The notes under the pieces are model-generated. The model did no database searches. It was not told where the DNA came from and saw only the letters and a list, made by a program, of their open reading frames with translations. Source: Actinomycetota bacterium (GTDB lineage Bacteria > Actinomycetota > Thermoleophilia > Solirubrobacterales > 70-9). From it: DNA of 12,773 nucleotides. The position numbers were made by a program, and so were the translations under genes. This document shows, piece by piece, positions 1 through 6,567 of this stretch (position 1 is the first letter of the stretch; each line of letters starts with the position of its first letter). The stretch is taken from positions 19,268 to 32,040 of the forward strand of contig VAYL01000136.1 in the NCBI GenBank assembly GCA_005884305.1. Reading direction: 5' to 3'.

Positions 1-318
1 CCGACCGCTCTACGTCAAGGCTTGGCCTGGCCGGCTCCCCGCGCCGCTCCCGGAATGCTCCGGGCCCAGACCACCAACGCCAACGGCGCGCTCACTCTGA
101 CCGGTTCACAGCCGCGATGCGGCAAGAACCGTAGTCGTAGTCATCATCGCCATCATCGCCGGAAGCTGAGCGGCACCGCCTGCGAATTGCTCGTGTGGTC
201 ACCCACGGAACCGCACCCCCGAGGCCGACACGTCAGCGGCGTGAGCAGCTGGCGCGCTTCCGGCGGCTGGCTCATCAGGGCACACGTGCACGGGGGCTAC
301 TGGTTCTCCAGCCAGTAG
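1..318 (+). CDS. Possible C-terminal end of a protein entering from the left edge (unknown function)
   Basis: A frame open from the first base of the window ends at TAG 316-318. I do not recognise the family. The middle is rich in His and Arg (SHHRHHRR near 140-165) and the end is rich in Trp, Gly and aromatic residues, finishing GGYWFSSQ. Over the last 30 or so codons nearly every third base is G or C, which is the usual signature of a real frame in this genome; the first half is less convincing. The stop lies 12 bases before the stop of the opposing 83-aa gene, a sensible convergent arrangement. No start codon or signal can be judged because the gene would begin outside the window. It could still be a chance open frame in GC-rich DNA. 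Confidence 0.35.
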   Translation, partial: PTALRQGLAWPAPRAAPGMLRAQTTNANGALTLTGSQPRCGKNRSRSHHRHHRRKLSGTACELLVWSPTEPHPRGRHVSGVSSWRASGGWLIRAHVHGGYWFSSQ

Positions 319-330
319 TCGGCATAGGGC

Positions 331-582
331 TTAGTCTCCGCGCACGACGGTCCGCATCTGGCCGACAACCGTCCGGAGGGACTCGGCGCTGCTTGCCGTG
401 TGGCCGCTGAAGTTGAAGCCGATCTTGTCGATCTCCGTGATCACCGGGTCCTCGCCGTGCTGCACCCTGACCTCCTCGAGGAGTCCGTTGAAGACCTTGC
501 CGAGGGCGCCGCTGTCACGCAGCTCTCCCTGCTGGTTGCCGAGGTCGTTGTAGAGCTCGGTCAGGCGGGTGTCGAGGTCCAT
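331..582 (-). CDS. Small 83-aa hypothetical protein
   Basis: An 83-residue, acidic, soluble-looking protein with no signal peptide and no membrane segment. It starts MDLDTRLTELYNDL and ends VGQMRTVVRGD. The first third looks helical (LTELYNDL, then LGKVFNGLLEEVRVQHGEDP) and the rest mixed. I do not recognise a family. It uses an ATG with only weak purine signal before it (GGCGCTGG). It lies 63 bases downstream of the FAD oxidoreductase gene on the same strand, so it may be the last gene of that transcription unit. High third-position GC supports translation. No function can be assigned. Confidence 0.65.
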   Translation of the reverse strand: MDLDTRLTELYNDLGNQQGELRDSGALGKVFNGLLEEVRVQHGEDPVITEIDKIGFNFSGHTASSAESLRTVVGQMRTVVRGD

Positions 583-645
583 CCAGCGCCAGCATAGGTT
601 CTGGTTTGCGCCGGCGTGCGGGTCCCCGCCGGGGACGCGGTCAGC

Positions 646-2061
646 TCACTGACGGAGATGCCGCAGCGCCGCCTGTGCCGCGTTGGATCCGCAGATCCCA
701 TGGACGCCCCCACCGGGCGGCGTCGCCGCCGAGCAGATGAAGACGCCGGGGATGCCCGTCGCGTACGGGTTGATGGCCAGTCGCGGCCTGAAGAGGATCT
801 GCTTCGGGGTGTTCGCTCCGTTGACGATGTCCCCGCCGATGAAGTTCGCGTTCGCGGCTGCGATCTGGGACGGCGATCGGGAGGCAGACGCGACGATCCG
901 CTCGCGCAGGCCCGGGGCAAAGCGCTCGAGCTGCGCGAGGATCGACGGCTCGGCGTCGCCGTCGTAACCACTCGGGACGTGGGCGTACGCCCAGACCGGG
1001 TGGACGTCGCCGGCGGAGCGCTGCGGGTCGGCGAGGTACTGCTGCGCGACCAGCACGAACGGCCGCTCGGGCATCCGGCCGCGATTGATGTCGCGTTCGG
1101 CTGCCGCAAGCTCCTCGAACGAGCCGCCGACGTGGACGGTGCCCGCGCGGCGGCACACCTCGTTGGTCCACGGGACGCCGTCCTGCACCGCGAGGTCCAG
1201 CTTGAATGCCGCAGGGCCGTGGCGGTAGCGACGATACGCCCGCGCAACCCGAGGCGGCAGCCGGTCGCCCGCGATGTCCACAACCACCTGCGGCGCCAGG
1301 TCGAGCGCGACGACGTCCACGTCGCCGAATTCCGCCAAAGACGTCACGCGGACGCCGGTCTCGATCGTCCCTCCGCGCTCGCGCACAACCACCGCGAGGG
1401 CATCGGTGATCGAGCGCGAGCCGCCGCGCGCCACCGGCCAGCCGAACGCGTGGCACGCGCAGATGAGCGCCGCCCCCACCGCGGAGCTCATCGGCTGGCC
1501 GAACGAGCAGAACGAGTGCGAGGCGACGCCGGCAAAGAGCGCGCGCGTGTGAGGTCCGTCCCATGCCCGGGCCAGCGTCGCGATCGGCATCGATGCCGCC
1601 ACGCCGAAGCGCGCCAGGCTGATCGGGTGGCGCGGCACGTGCAGAATCGGCCGCAGGAGATCGTCGTTCAGGGCGTCGAAAACCCGAGACGGCGCACCGA
1701 ACAGGCGCCGCCAGGCGCGACCGTCGTCGCCCAGGCCGGTGGCCGTCTCGTCGATCGAGCGAAGCATCACGCCGGCAGTGCCGTCGTCGAGCGGGTGCGC
1801 GAGATCGATCTCCGGCCAGCTCCACTCGAGGCCGTAACGCTCGAGGCCGAGCGCCTTGAAGAACGGCGACCCCGACGCCATCGGGTGGACCGCCGAGCAC
1901 TCGTCGTGCAGGACGCCGGGGACCGTGAGCTCGCTGGTGCGCGTCCCGCCGCCGATCGTCTCCTCGGCCTCCAGCACGGTCACGTCCACGCCCTCGGTCG
2001 CGAGCGCCGCGGCGCAGGCCAGCCCGTTCGGCCCCGAGCCGACGACGATGGCGCGGGTCAC
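646..2061 (-). CDS. FAD-dependent oxidoreductase, phytoene desaturase-like (NAD(P)/FAD-dependent)
   Basis: A 471-aa flavoprotein of the phytoene desaturase / COG1233 group. The N-terminus is a classic Rossmann ADP-binding fold: GSGPNG with G8, G10 and G13, then the acidic E31 that would hold the ribose of FAD (VLEAEETIGGGTRT). The C-terminus has the second FAD-contact motif of this group, PGVFICSAATPPGGGVHGICGSNAA. No signal peptide is seen. The start is GTG 2061-2059, placed two residues before the strand leading into the Rossmann motif, as usual for the family. It overlaps the stop of the DUF3556 gene as GTGA and has no Shine-Dalgarno of its own, so translation is probably coupled. Relatives include carotenoid desaturases and many uncharacterised amine- or lipid-oxidising enzymes. 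No crtB or other carotenoid gene is seen nearby, so the substrate is unknown; being paired with a membrane protein suggests a hydrophobic one (inference). Confidence 0.9.
   Translation of the reverse strand: MTRAIVVGSGPNGLACAAALATEGVDVTVLEAEETIGGGTRTSELTVPGVLHDECSAVHPMASGSPFFKALGLERYGLEWSWPEIDLAHPLDDGTAGVMLRSIDETATGLGDDGRAWRRLFGAPSRVFDALNDDLLRPILHVPRHPISLARFGVAASMPIATLARAWDGPHTRALFAGVASHSFCSFGQPMSSAVGAALICACHAFGWPVARGGSRSITDALAVVVRERGGTIETGVRVTSLAEFGDVDVVALDLAPQVVVDIAGDRLPPRVARAYRRYRHGPAAFKLDLAVQDGVPWTNEVCRRAGTVHVGGSFEELAAAERDINRGRMPERPFVLVAQQYLADPQRSAGDVHPVWAYAHVPSGYDGDAEPSILAQLERFAPGLRERIVASASRSPSQIAAANANFIGGDIVNGANTPKQILFRPRLAINPYATGIPGVFICSAATPPGGGVHGICGSNAAQAALRHLRQ
2058..2061 (-). other. 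GTGA stop/start overlap (translational coupling)
   Basis: The TGA stop of the DUF3556 gene (2060-2058) and the GTG start of the oxidoreductase gene (2061-2059) share bases. No purine-rich ribosome site precedes the GTG, so re-initiation by ribosomes finishing the upstream gene is the likely mode. This would fix the ratio of the two proteins. Confidence 0.85.
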
Positions 2062-3812
2062 GTGGCCGGCGCTGGCGCGGGCTGAGGCCGCTGAGACGTG
2101 ATGACCTCTACCGGGAAGTCCCAGGAGCCGTCGAGCCACGGTCCCCGCCGTAGCATCTCGGCGACGTCGACCCAGCCCTCCTCGATCAAACCGGTCGCGG
2201 CGTCGTAAATGCGGTAGCGCTGGCGCTGGATGTGCGCCGGCTGCGACTCGAGGAATACCACCCGCAGGTCGCCCTCGTCGAAACCGCAGCGCTCCTGCAC
2301 CGCCTCGAGCAGGCGCTGGTCGTGGAAGTGCCCGTCGCCGAAATTCCAGCCGTTGACCACGCCGGAGACGATTTCGCCGTCGCGGACCTCGTACTCGTCG
2401 ACGTTTCCCGTCGCCCGATGCGCCAGCCCGAGCAGCGCGCGCCCGTGGCTGTGGAGGGCGCGGAAGCCGATCCCCTTGAACAGCAGGTACTCGGCCGTGT
2501 CGCGGTCGTACATCGCGGCGAGCTGCTCGATGACGACCGGAGCGACCGTGCAGCACGTGCTGTTCAGCCTGTCCTCGCACTGCGTGTCCTTGCGGAAGAG
2601 CCACAGGCTCGACGCCCAATTGCCGGCGTAGTAGCGCATGCCGGGGAGGAACGAGATCTTGTCGGGGTACAGGTTGCCGAGCACCGGGATCACCACGCCG
2701 ATCGCCACCAGGACGACGATCAGGAGGGGGTTGTCGAGGGTGGAGAACGGGACGTCGCCGTAATGCCCGAACAGGAAGCCCAGCCCGAAGATCATGAAGA
2801 GGTTCCACTCCTGCGGCACGCCCAGGGCGAACGTCGAGGTGATGTGGATGTGGAAGAGGAGCATCACGCACAGCGCGATCGTGCCGACGATCCCGCCGCG
2901 GGAGACCATGAGCACGAGCGGCGCCCCGAACTCGATCGCGGTGCCCAGGTGCGCCGCGAACGCCGCGTTCCTGCCGGGTCGCAGGTCCTCCGGGTAGTCC
3001 ACGTACATCCGCGCCTTGGCCTTCCTCGATCGGTTCCAGGGCGTGTTGCTCGTCATCACCGAGGTCACAAACGGGAAGTGGTGGTTGAGCTTCGACGACG
3101 CGGCGCCCCACCAGATGAACAGGAAGACGAACTGCCAGCCGATGATCTGGTTCGACAGCGGAAAGAGCGCGACGACGAGCATGAAGCCGTAGACCTCGGG
3201 TCGCGCGGACAGGAACGAAATCTTGTCCCGCAGGCCGAGCAGCACTAGCAGCCCGAGCAGGATCCCGATCGCGACCGGGTTCAGCCGCCCGGCCGCCGTT
3301 CCGGCGGCGGCCTGGCCGTTGGCGACCAGCAGGTAGATCAGCATCCCGAGGACGGCCGCGTAGAGCGCCACGTCCGCTGGCGTGCGGGTGGTGCCTCGGG
3401 TGAGCGGCACCTTGTCGGGCCACGGCGCGAGCCGGACCGTCCCCGGTCGCAGCCGGTAGAGCACGCCCCCGATCGGCGGGTTGTATCTGGCCGTCAGGGC
3501 CATCGAGCCCGAGCCGAGGCCGAGGATCTCCCACAGCATCGTCCACACGACCGCCTTCTGGAAGACGATCGGCTCGGCCCACCAGTCGGTGACGTTCCCC
3601 AGGCCGCCCAGCCCCGACGTCGTCGAGATCACCAGCGCCGCGCCGACGACGAACACGATCAGCTTCACGACGTACAGCAGGTAGATCACGCCCGGGGCGC
3701 CGAAGCCGTTGACCACCCAGTCCTGCACGACCGGCTTCAGGCGCTCGAGGAAGGGCTTCTGCCTCCACTCGTCGAGGTCGAACGGTGGCGGCTCAGGCTG
3801 GACGAAGCCCAT
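2058..3812 (-). CDS. DUF3556 family multi-pass membrane protein
   Basis: A 584-aa integral membrane protein that I recognise as the DUF3556 family, whose function is unknown and whose usual length is close to this. It starts MGFVQPEPPPFDLDEWRQKP. About ten hydrophobic segments follow in the first 380 or so residues, the first at about 41-62. Between them lie His/aromatic motifs (KLNHHFPFV, then LLFHIHITSTF) that could bind a metal or cofactor (inference). The last 200 or so residues are soluble and contain a Cys group (DTQC, NSTCC) and a region with GWNFGDGHFHDQ. The ATG has a good ribosome site, GGGGGAGG, seven bases upstream. Its first base is the last base of the upstream pseudogene's stop (TGATG), and its stop overlaps the GTG of the oxidoreductase. 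The conserved tight spacing argues that membrane protein and oxidoreductase act together. Confidence 0.85.
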   Translation of the reverse strand: MGFVQPEPPPFDLDEWRQKPFLERLKPVVQDWVVNGFGAPGVIYLLYVVKLIVFVVGAALVISTTSGLGGLGNVTDWWAEPIVFQKAVVWTMLWEILGLGSGSMALTARYNPPIGGVLYRLRPGTVRLAPWPDKVPLTRGTTRTPADVALYAAVLGMLIYLLVANGQAAAGTAAGRLNPVAIGILLGLLVLLGLRDKISFLSARPEVYGFMLVVALFPLSNQIIGWQFVFLFIWWGAASSKLNHHFPFVTSVMTSNTPWNRSRKAKARMYVDYPEDLRPGRNAAFAAHLGTAIEFGAPLVLMVSRGGIVGTIALCVMLLFHIHITSTFALGVPQEWNLFMIFGLGFLFGHYGDVPFSTLDNPLLIVVLVAIGVVIPVLGNLYPDKISFLPGMRYYAGNWASSLWLFRKDTQCEDRLNSTCCTVAPVVIEQLAAMYDRDTAEYLLFKGIGFRALHSHGRALLGLAHRATGNVDEYEVRDGEIVSGVVNGWNFGDGHFHDQRLLEAVQERCGFDEGDLRVVFLESQPAHIQRQRYRIYDAATGLIEEGWVDVAEMLRRGPWLDGSWDFPVEVITSQRPQPAPAPAT

Positions 3813-4517
3813 CAGCTGCCTCCCCCGCTCACGGCCGGGCGCTGTTCCACCGTCGTCAGCGAGTGCGGCCGGAGCCGGATCGGAAGCCGACGGGAGCCGA
3901 CTGGGATGCGGGTGGTGTGGATCGAGACGCGCTGCGGGTGCGCGACGGTGTTGAAGGCGAGAAAGCTCGGCCCGACCAGCCTGTGGACGATTGCGGACTT
4001 GATCGCACTCCCCTCCACGAGGATCGACCCGTGCATCGTATGCGCTCGGTCCTTGTTGACGACGATCAGGTAGAGCGAGCCGTCGGTGTGGTCGATCAGC
4101 GCCTGCTTGCCGGCGAGCGGAACACCAAGCTGCATCCATCGCTGGAGCTCAGCCCGGTGTAAAGGGCTTGGTCCATCGAGCTCAAGTACCTCTTGCTCGG
4201 CCCCGGCCAGCCCCGAAACGACATCCCGTACTCTGACACCACTGCGGGGATTTCGTCGCCGCGGGCGCCCGCGTGAACCCTGACTGACCTCACGCCTGAG
4301 GCCGTTGACGTCGTTGGCGCGCCCGCGCCCTTTGGCGAGCCGCGGTGCGCTCGGTGCGACCGAGTCGGTGGTGCGAGTGGCGACGGTGGTGATGCCCAGT
4401 CGCCCGGGCGCCAGCCGCGACCGCGCCCACCATGATCGAGGCCGCGACGAGCGCTGCCGGTGCGGCTCGGCGCCACCGGCTGATCCCCCTGGAGACTGCT
4501 GCGTCGGCTCCCTGCAT
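3812..4517 (-). pseudogene. Remnant of a secreted glycoside-hydrolase-like protein (frameshifted, internally deleted)
   Basis: Three pieces that read like one protein lie in three different minus frames. (a) From ATG 4517 there is a clear signal peptide: RWRR, then AALVAASIMVGAVAAGARA. (b) From about 4260 to 4155 a second frame reads VVSEYGMSFRGWPGPSKRY and ends DQALYTG; an Glu-Tyr-Gly motif of this kind is typical around the catalytic acidic residue of glycosidases of clan GH-A. (c) From about 4153 to 3812 the third frame continues with AELQRWMQLGVPLAGKQ, then LYLIVVNKDRA, and ends LRPHSLTTVEQ, like the C-terminal beta-sandwich of GH39/GH51/GH79-type enzymes. One lost base near 4153-4156 joins b to c seamlessly (YTG-AELQRW). 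The catalytic barrel between a and b is missing. The remaining stop overlaps the DUF3556 start. The exact GH family is uncertain. Confidence 0.6.
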
Positions 4518-4527
4518 CCTCGAGCTG

Positions 4528-4544
4528 ACGGGAACTTATCCCGT
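4528..4544. repeat. Short perfect inverted repeat in the divergent intergenic region
   Basis: ACGGGA at 4528-4533 is mirrored by TCCCGT at 4539-4544 with a 5-base A/T-rich centre (ACTTA). It lies between the remnant signal-peptide start (4517) and the riboswitch leader, so it is placed like an operator for one of the two divergent promoters. No T-run follows, so it does not look like an intrinsic terminator. Role not known. Confidence 0.4.
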
Positions 4545-4599
4545 GGCCGCGCGCCATAACGCACACGTCGAGTCGAGCGGCTAGGGTGCCGAGCCGAAG

Positions 4600-4742
4600 A
4601 GAACAACTGCCGAGTCCCTCCGTCCCAGACGGGGGGAGCGGGGGAACCAATGGGGACCCGGGAACGGGTCCAGGGGGCGAATCGGAACTGACTCCGTAGC
4701 GCCGCTCTTTCAGCGCGAGCCCGACAGCTAACCCCGTAGGCC
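4600..4742 (+). ncRNA. Cyclic di-AMP riboswitch (ydaO-yuaA class)
   Basis: The conserved blocks of the ydaO/yuaA c-di-AMP aptamer occur in order on the plus strand: CTGCCGAGTCC at 4607-4617; GAGCGGGGGAACCA at 4636-4649; a variable arm with a perfect 7-bp stem and GGAA tetraloop at 4654-4671; GGGGGCGAATC at 4673-4683; a further GCGC hairpin near 4700-4716; and the diagnostic 3' block GACAGCTAACCCCGTAGG at 4723-4740. In actinobacteria this class is known mostly before cell-wall hydrolase and resuscitation-factor genes, and c-di-AMP normally lowers expression. Here the aptamer ends about 20 bases before the ATG of a 48-aa membrane protein. The 5' limit is approximate. The promoter is not clear. 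Confidence 0.92.
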
Positions 4743-4761
4743 CGAGAAAGAGAGGTTCTCG
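4743..4761 (+). promoter_or_regulatory. Hairpin carrying the Shine-Dalgarno in its loop (candidate expression platform)
   Basis: CGAGAA (4743-4748) and TTCTCG (4756-4761) are perfect 6-bp complements. The 7-base loop between them is AGAGAGG, which is the ribosome-binding site for the ATG at 4762. The hairpin begins two bases after the last conserved aptamer base and ends immediately before the start codon. Its placement suggests that the riboswitch acts on translation by changing access to this site. No U-run terminator is visible between aptamer and gene. The coupling between aptamer and hairpin is inference. Confidence 0.6.
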
Positions 4762-4908
4762 ATGACAGAGCGACTGCTCAACCTGATCGAGCCGCGCGGG
4801 GTCGAACGACACGCGTTGCTCGCCGGCTGGATCGCCGGCGCCGTCGCGGGGACGATCGTCGCCATCTGCGCGCTGCTCGTCCTCACCGGGGCGAACATCG
4901 GGACGTAG
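4762..4908 (+). CDS. 48-aa single-pass membrane microprotein under a c-di-AMP riboswitch
   Basis: ATG 4762 to TAG 4906-4908 encodes 48 residues. The first 17 or so (MTERLLNLIEPRGVERH) are charged and could form a short amphipathic helix. They are followed by one hydrophobic span, about residues 18-41 (ALLAGWIAGAVAGTIVAI, then CALLVL), rich in small Gly/Ala residues of the kind that pack helices together. The C-terminus is a short TGANIGT tail. There is no lipobox and no clear cleavage site, so it is more likely a membrane anchor or regulator than a secreted peptide. The AGAGAGG ribosome site is six bases upstream, and third positions are mostly G/C. Nothing else coding lies between the riboswitch and the next gene 215 bases on. 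I do not recognise the family. Regulation of a channel, transporter or cell-wall enzyme in response to c-di-AMP is a possible role (inference). Confidence 0.75.
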   Translation: MTERLLNLIEPRGVERHALLAGWIAGAVAGTIVAICALLVLTGANIGT

Positions 4909-4948
4909 CGCAGCCGCTGACGGACAGCCGGACTGAGTCCGAAACTCG

Positions 4949-4969
4949 CCGCGCGTCCCCCTCGCGCGG
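4949..4969 (+). terminator. GC-rich hairpin downstream of the microprotein gene
   Basis: CCGCGCG (4949-4955) and CGCGCGG (4963-4969) form a perfect 7-bp stem around the loop TCCCCCT, 41 bases after the stop codon at 4908. A second short stem, GGGCC/GGCCC, follows at 4977-4992. There is no U-tract, as is common for actinobacterial terminator-like hairpins, so termination here is plausible but unproven. The rest of the 4909-5092 gap shows nothing else I can support. Confidence 0.4.
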
Positions 4970-5080
4970 TTCGAGAGGGCCAAGGACGGCCCCTGTCCGC
5001 ACGGTGTGTTGGGCGGCGACTTTGTCGACGCAAAGGCATGTCAGGCGGTGAAGGCGCCGCAAATGTGTTCCAGGGGCAGT

Positions 5081-5123
5081 AGGAATAGGCGGGTGAAGGC
5101 TGGTCGATCTGTATGAGCTGACG
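5081..5123 (+). other. pncB start region with an apparent reading-frame break
   Basis: Codons 5100-5123 read LVDLYELT, the conserved start of nicotinate phosphoribosyltransferases, and run into ATG 5124. No ATG, GTG or TTG lies between the in-frame TGA at 5094-5096 and position 5124. GTG 5093 has a well-placed AGGA (5081-5084); dropping one G of the pair at 5098-5099 would give M-K-L-V-D-L-Y-E-L-T-M. The pattern fits a single-base insertion or sequencing indel. A CTG start at 5100 is the alternative. Confidence 0.6.
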
Positions 5124-6422
5124 ATGTCCGCGAGCTACCTCGCGCGCGGGATCACGGAGGAGGCGACGTTCGAGCTGTTTCCCCGGCGGCTGCCTCCCCG
5201 GCGTGACTGGCTCCTGGCCGCCGGCCTCGGCCCCACGCTGGAGCTCCTACGGGAGCTTCGCTTCGGCGAGCGCGAGCTGGAATACCTGCGGTCGCTCGAC
5301 ATGTTCAACGAGGACTTCCTCGCCTATCTCGAGCAGTTTCGGTTCACGGGTGACGTCGAGGCGATCCCGGAGGGGACGATCGCCTACGCCAACGAGCCGT
5401 TGCTGCGCGTCACCGCGCCCCTGATCGAGGCTCAGCTCGTCGAGACGATCCTGCTCAACCAGATCAACTTCCAGACGATGATCGCGACCAAGGCGGCGCG
5501 GGTCGTGCTCGCGGCCGGCGGCGGAGCGCCGGGCGCCGGGGATTGCGTCGTGGACTTCTCGCCGCGTCGCGATCACGGCGCCGACGCGGCGATGAAGGTC
5601 GCCCGCTCGGCCGCGGTCGCGGGCTGCGGCGGCACGTCGAACGTCGCCGCGGCCATGCGCTATGGCCTGCGCCCGGTGGGGACGATGGCCCACTCCTACG
5701 TGCTGGCGTTCGACACCGAGCCACACGCTTTTCGCTGCTTCATCGAGAGCTTTCCGGACCACTCGACGCTGCTCGTGGACACCTACGATCCGCTCGACGG
5801 CGTTCGCAACGCGATCGACGCGGCCGGGGATGCGGGAGTGACGCTCGTTGGGGTCCGGCTCGACTCGGGCGATCTGCTCACGCTCTCGCGCGATACGCGC
5901 CGGCTGCTGGACCAGGCCGGGATGGCGGAGACCCGCATCACGGCAAGCGGCGACCTCGAGGAGGGCCGGATCGCCGAGCTTGTGGCGGCCGGTGCCCCAA
6001 TCGATCTCTGGGGCGTGGGAACCGAGCTCGGCACGAGCCGCGACTCGCCGGTCGTGAACGGCGTCTACAAGCTGGTCGCGCGGCGCCAGGACGGCGAGTG
6101 GGAGGGCGTGTGGAAGCGCTCCGCCGACAAGGCGACCGTTCCGGGCGCGAAGCAGGTCTTCCGCACATACGTCGACGGCCAGATGCGGGGCGACGTCATC
6201 GCGGCAGCGGACGAGCAACTCGACGGGGTGCCGCTCCTGGTGCCCGCGATGCGCGTCGGCGACCTCACGCTGGAGGAGTCGCTGGACGAGATCCGGGAGC
6301 GCGCCGCGGCCGAGCTGACCGCCCTGCCGGAGGACCTGCGACGACCGGAGCCGGCGCCCGAGCCGTATCCAGTGACTTATTCGGAGCGGCTGCAGAGGCT
6401 CGTCGCCAGGTCGGGCACGTAG
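5124..6422 (+). CDS. pncB: Nicotinate phosphoribosyltransferase
   Basis: NAPRTase joins nicotinate and PRPP to give nicotinate mononucleotide, the first step of NAD salvage (Preiss-Handler route), in the cytoplasm. Family motifs, numbered from ATG 5124, are DFSPRRDHGAD (D144, R148, R149), GTSNVAAAMRYG, GTMAHS with the His that is phosphorylated in this family (H190), VRLDSGD (D247-D250, phosphate/ribose binding), and GVGTELGTSRDSP near the end. The 432 aa cover the normal fold, but the family's N-terminal LxDLYELTM box is only partly inside this reading. The same frame before the ATG reads LVDLYELT-M back to CTG 5100, then meets TGA 5094-5096. A GTG at 5093 with AGGA eight bases upstream is one base out of frame. 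The true start is therefore uncertain: a one-base indel, or a CTG or ATG start. The gene ends before a strong bidirectional hairpin. Confidence 0.93.
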   Translation: MSASYLARGITEEATFELFPRRLPPRRDWLLAAGLGPTLELLRELRFGERELEYLRSLDMFNEDFLAYLEQFRFTGDVEAIPEGTIAYANEPLLRVTAPLIEAQLVETILLNQINFQTMIATKAARVVLAAGGGAPGAGDCVVDFSPRRDHGADAAMKVARSAAVAGCGGTSNVAAAMRYGLRPVGTMAHSYVLAFDTEPHAFRCFIESFPDHSTLLVDTYDPLDGVRNAIDAAGDAGVTLVGVRLDSGDLLTLSRDTRRLLDQAGMAETRITASGDLEEGRIAELVAAGAPIDLWGVGTELGTSRDSPVVNGVYKLVARRQDGEWEGVWKRSADKATVPGAKQVFRTYVDGQMRGDVIAAADEQLDGVPLLVPAMRVGDLTLEESLDEIRERAAAELTALPEDLRRPEPAPEPYPVTYSERLQRLVARSGT

Positions 6423-6487
6423 GGCGGCGGTCACGGAGGCGCGAGCGTTTCGTTTGGATCCATGCGACTTTCGTCACGCGCTGTCGG

Positions 6488-6532
6488 CGATGGTCGGAAA
6501 ACCCGCCCATATGTGCGGTTATCCGACCATCG
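6488..6532. terminator. Bidirectional terminator hairpin between convergent pncB and tadA
   Basis: CGATGGTCGG (6488-6497) is exactly complementary to CCGACCATCG (6523-6532). One further A-T pair continues inward, then after a mismatch AACC(C)GC pairs with GCGGTT, leaving a loop around CCATATGT. The element sits between the stop of pncB (6422) and the stop of tadA (6568), so it can serve both genes. No long T-run follows on either strand. Its strength and placement support a terminator or an mRNA 3'-end stabiliser. Confidence 0.65.
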
Positions 6533-6567
6533 TCATCGGAGAGGCCGAGCCCTCCCCTACTTGCCCT

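Noticed and set aside
140..165. His-rich stretch (SHHRHHRR) as a metal-binding domain
   Set aside because: It is a short run of CAT/CGC codons in the weakest-supported part of an uncertain frame; similar His/Arg runs appear by chance in the remnant gene's out-of-frame text.
616..2085. 489-aa plus-strand open frame opposite the oxidoreductase gene
   Set aside because: It is an Arg/Ala/Asp-rich antisense shadow with no recognisable motif, whereas the minus strand encodes a clear flavoprotein.
2062..3768. Upstream extension of the oxidoreductase frame to a 1040-aa reading
   Set aside because: Before GTG 2061 the frame is low-complexity Arg/Gly/Pro text that lies out of frame over the well-supported DUF3556 gene; it stays open only because of high GC.
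4532..4560. Promoter for the riboswitch transcript (CATAAC at 4555-4560 as -10, GGAACTT at 4531-4537 as -35 or ECF-type box)
   Set aside because: The -10 is only a partial match and the upstream box does not match a housekeeping -35; an ECF reading lacks a proper downstream GTT/GTC at the right spacing. Not strong enough to list.
4096..4983. 295-aa minus-strand frame as an intact gene
   Set aside because: Only a short piece (about 4260-4155) resembles protein; the upstream part lies antisense to the riboswitch and the small gene, and the end is frameshifted relative to the hydrolase remnant.
5247..6434. 395-aa minus-strand frame opposite pncB
   Set aside because: It is an antisense shadow; pncB on the plus strand has all family motifs.
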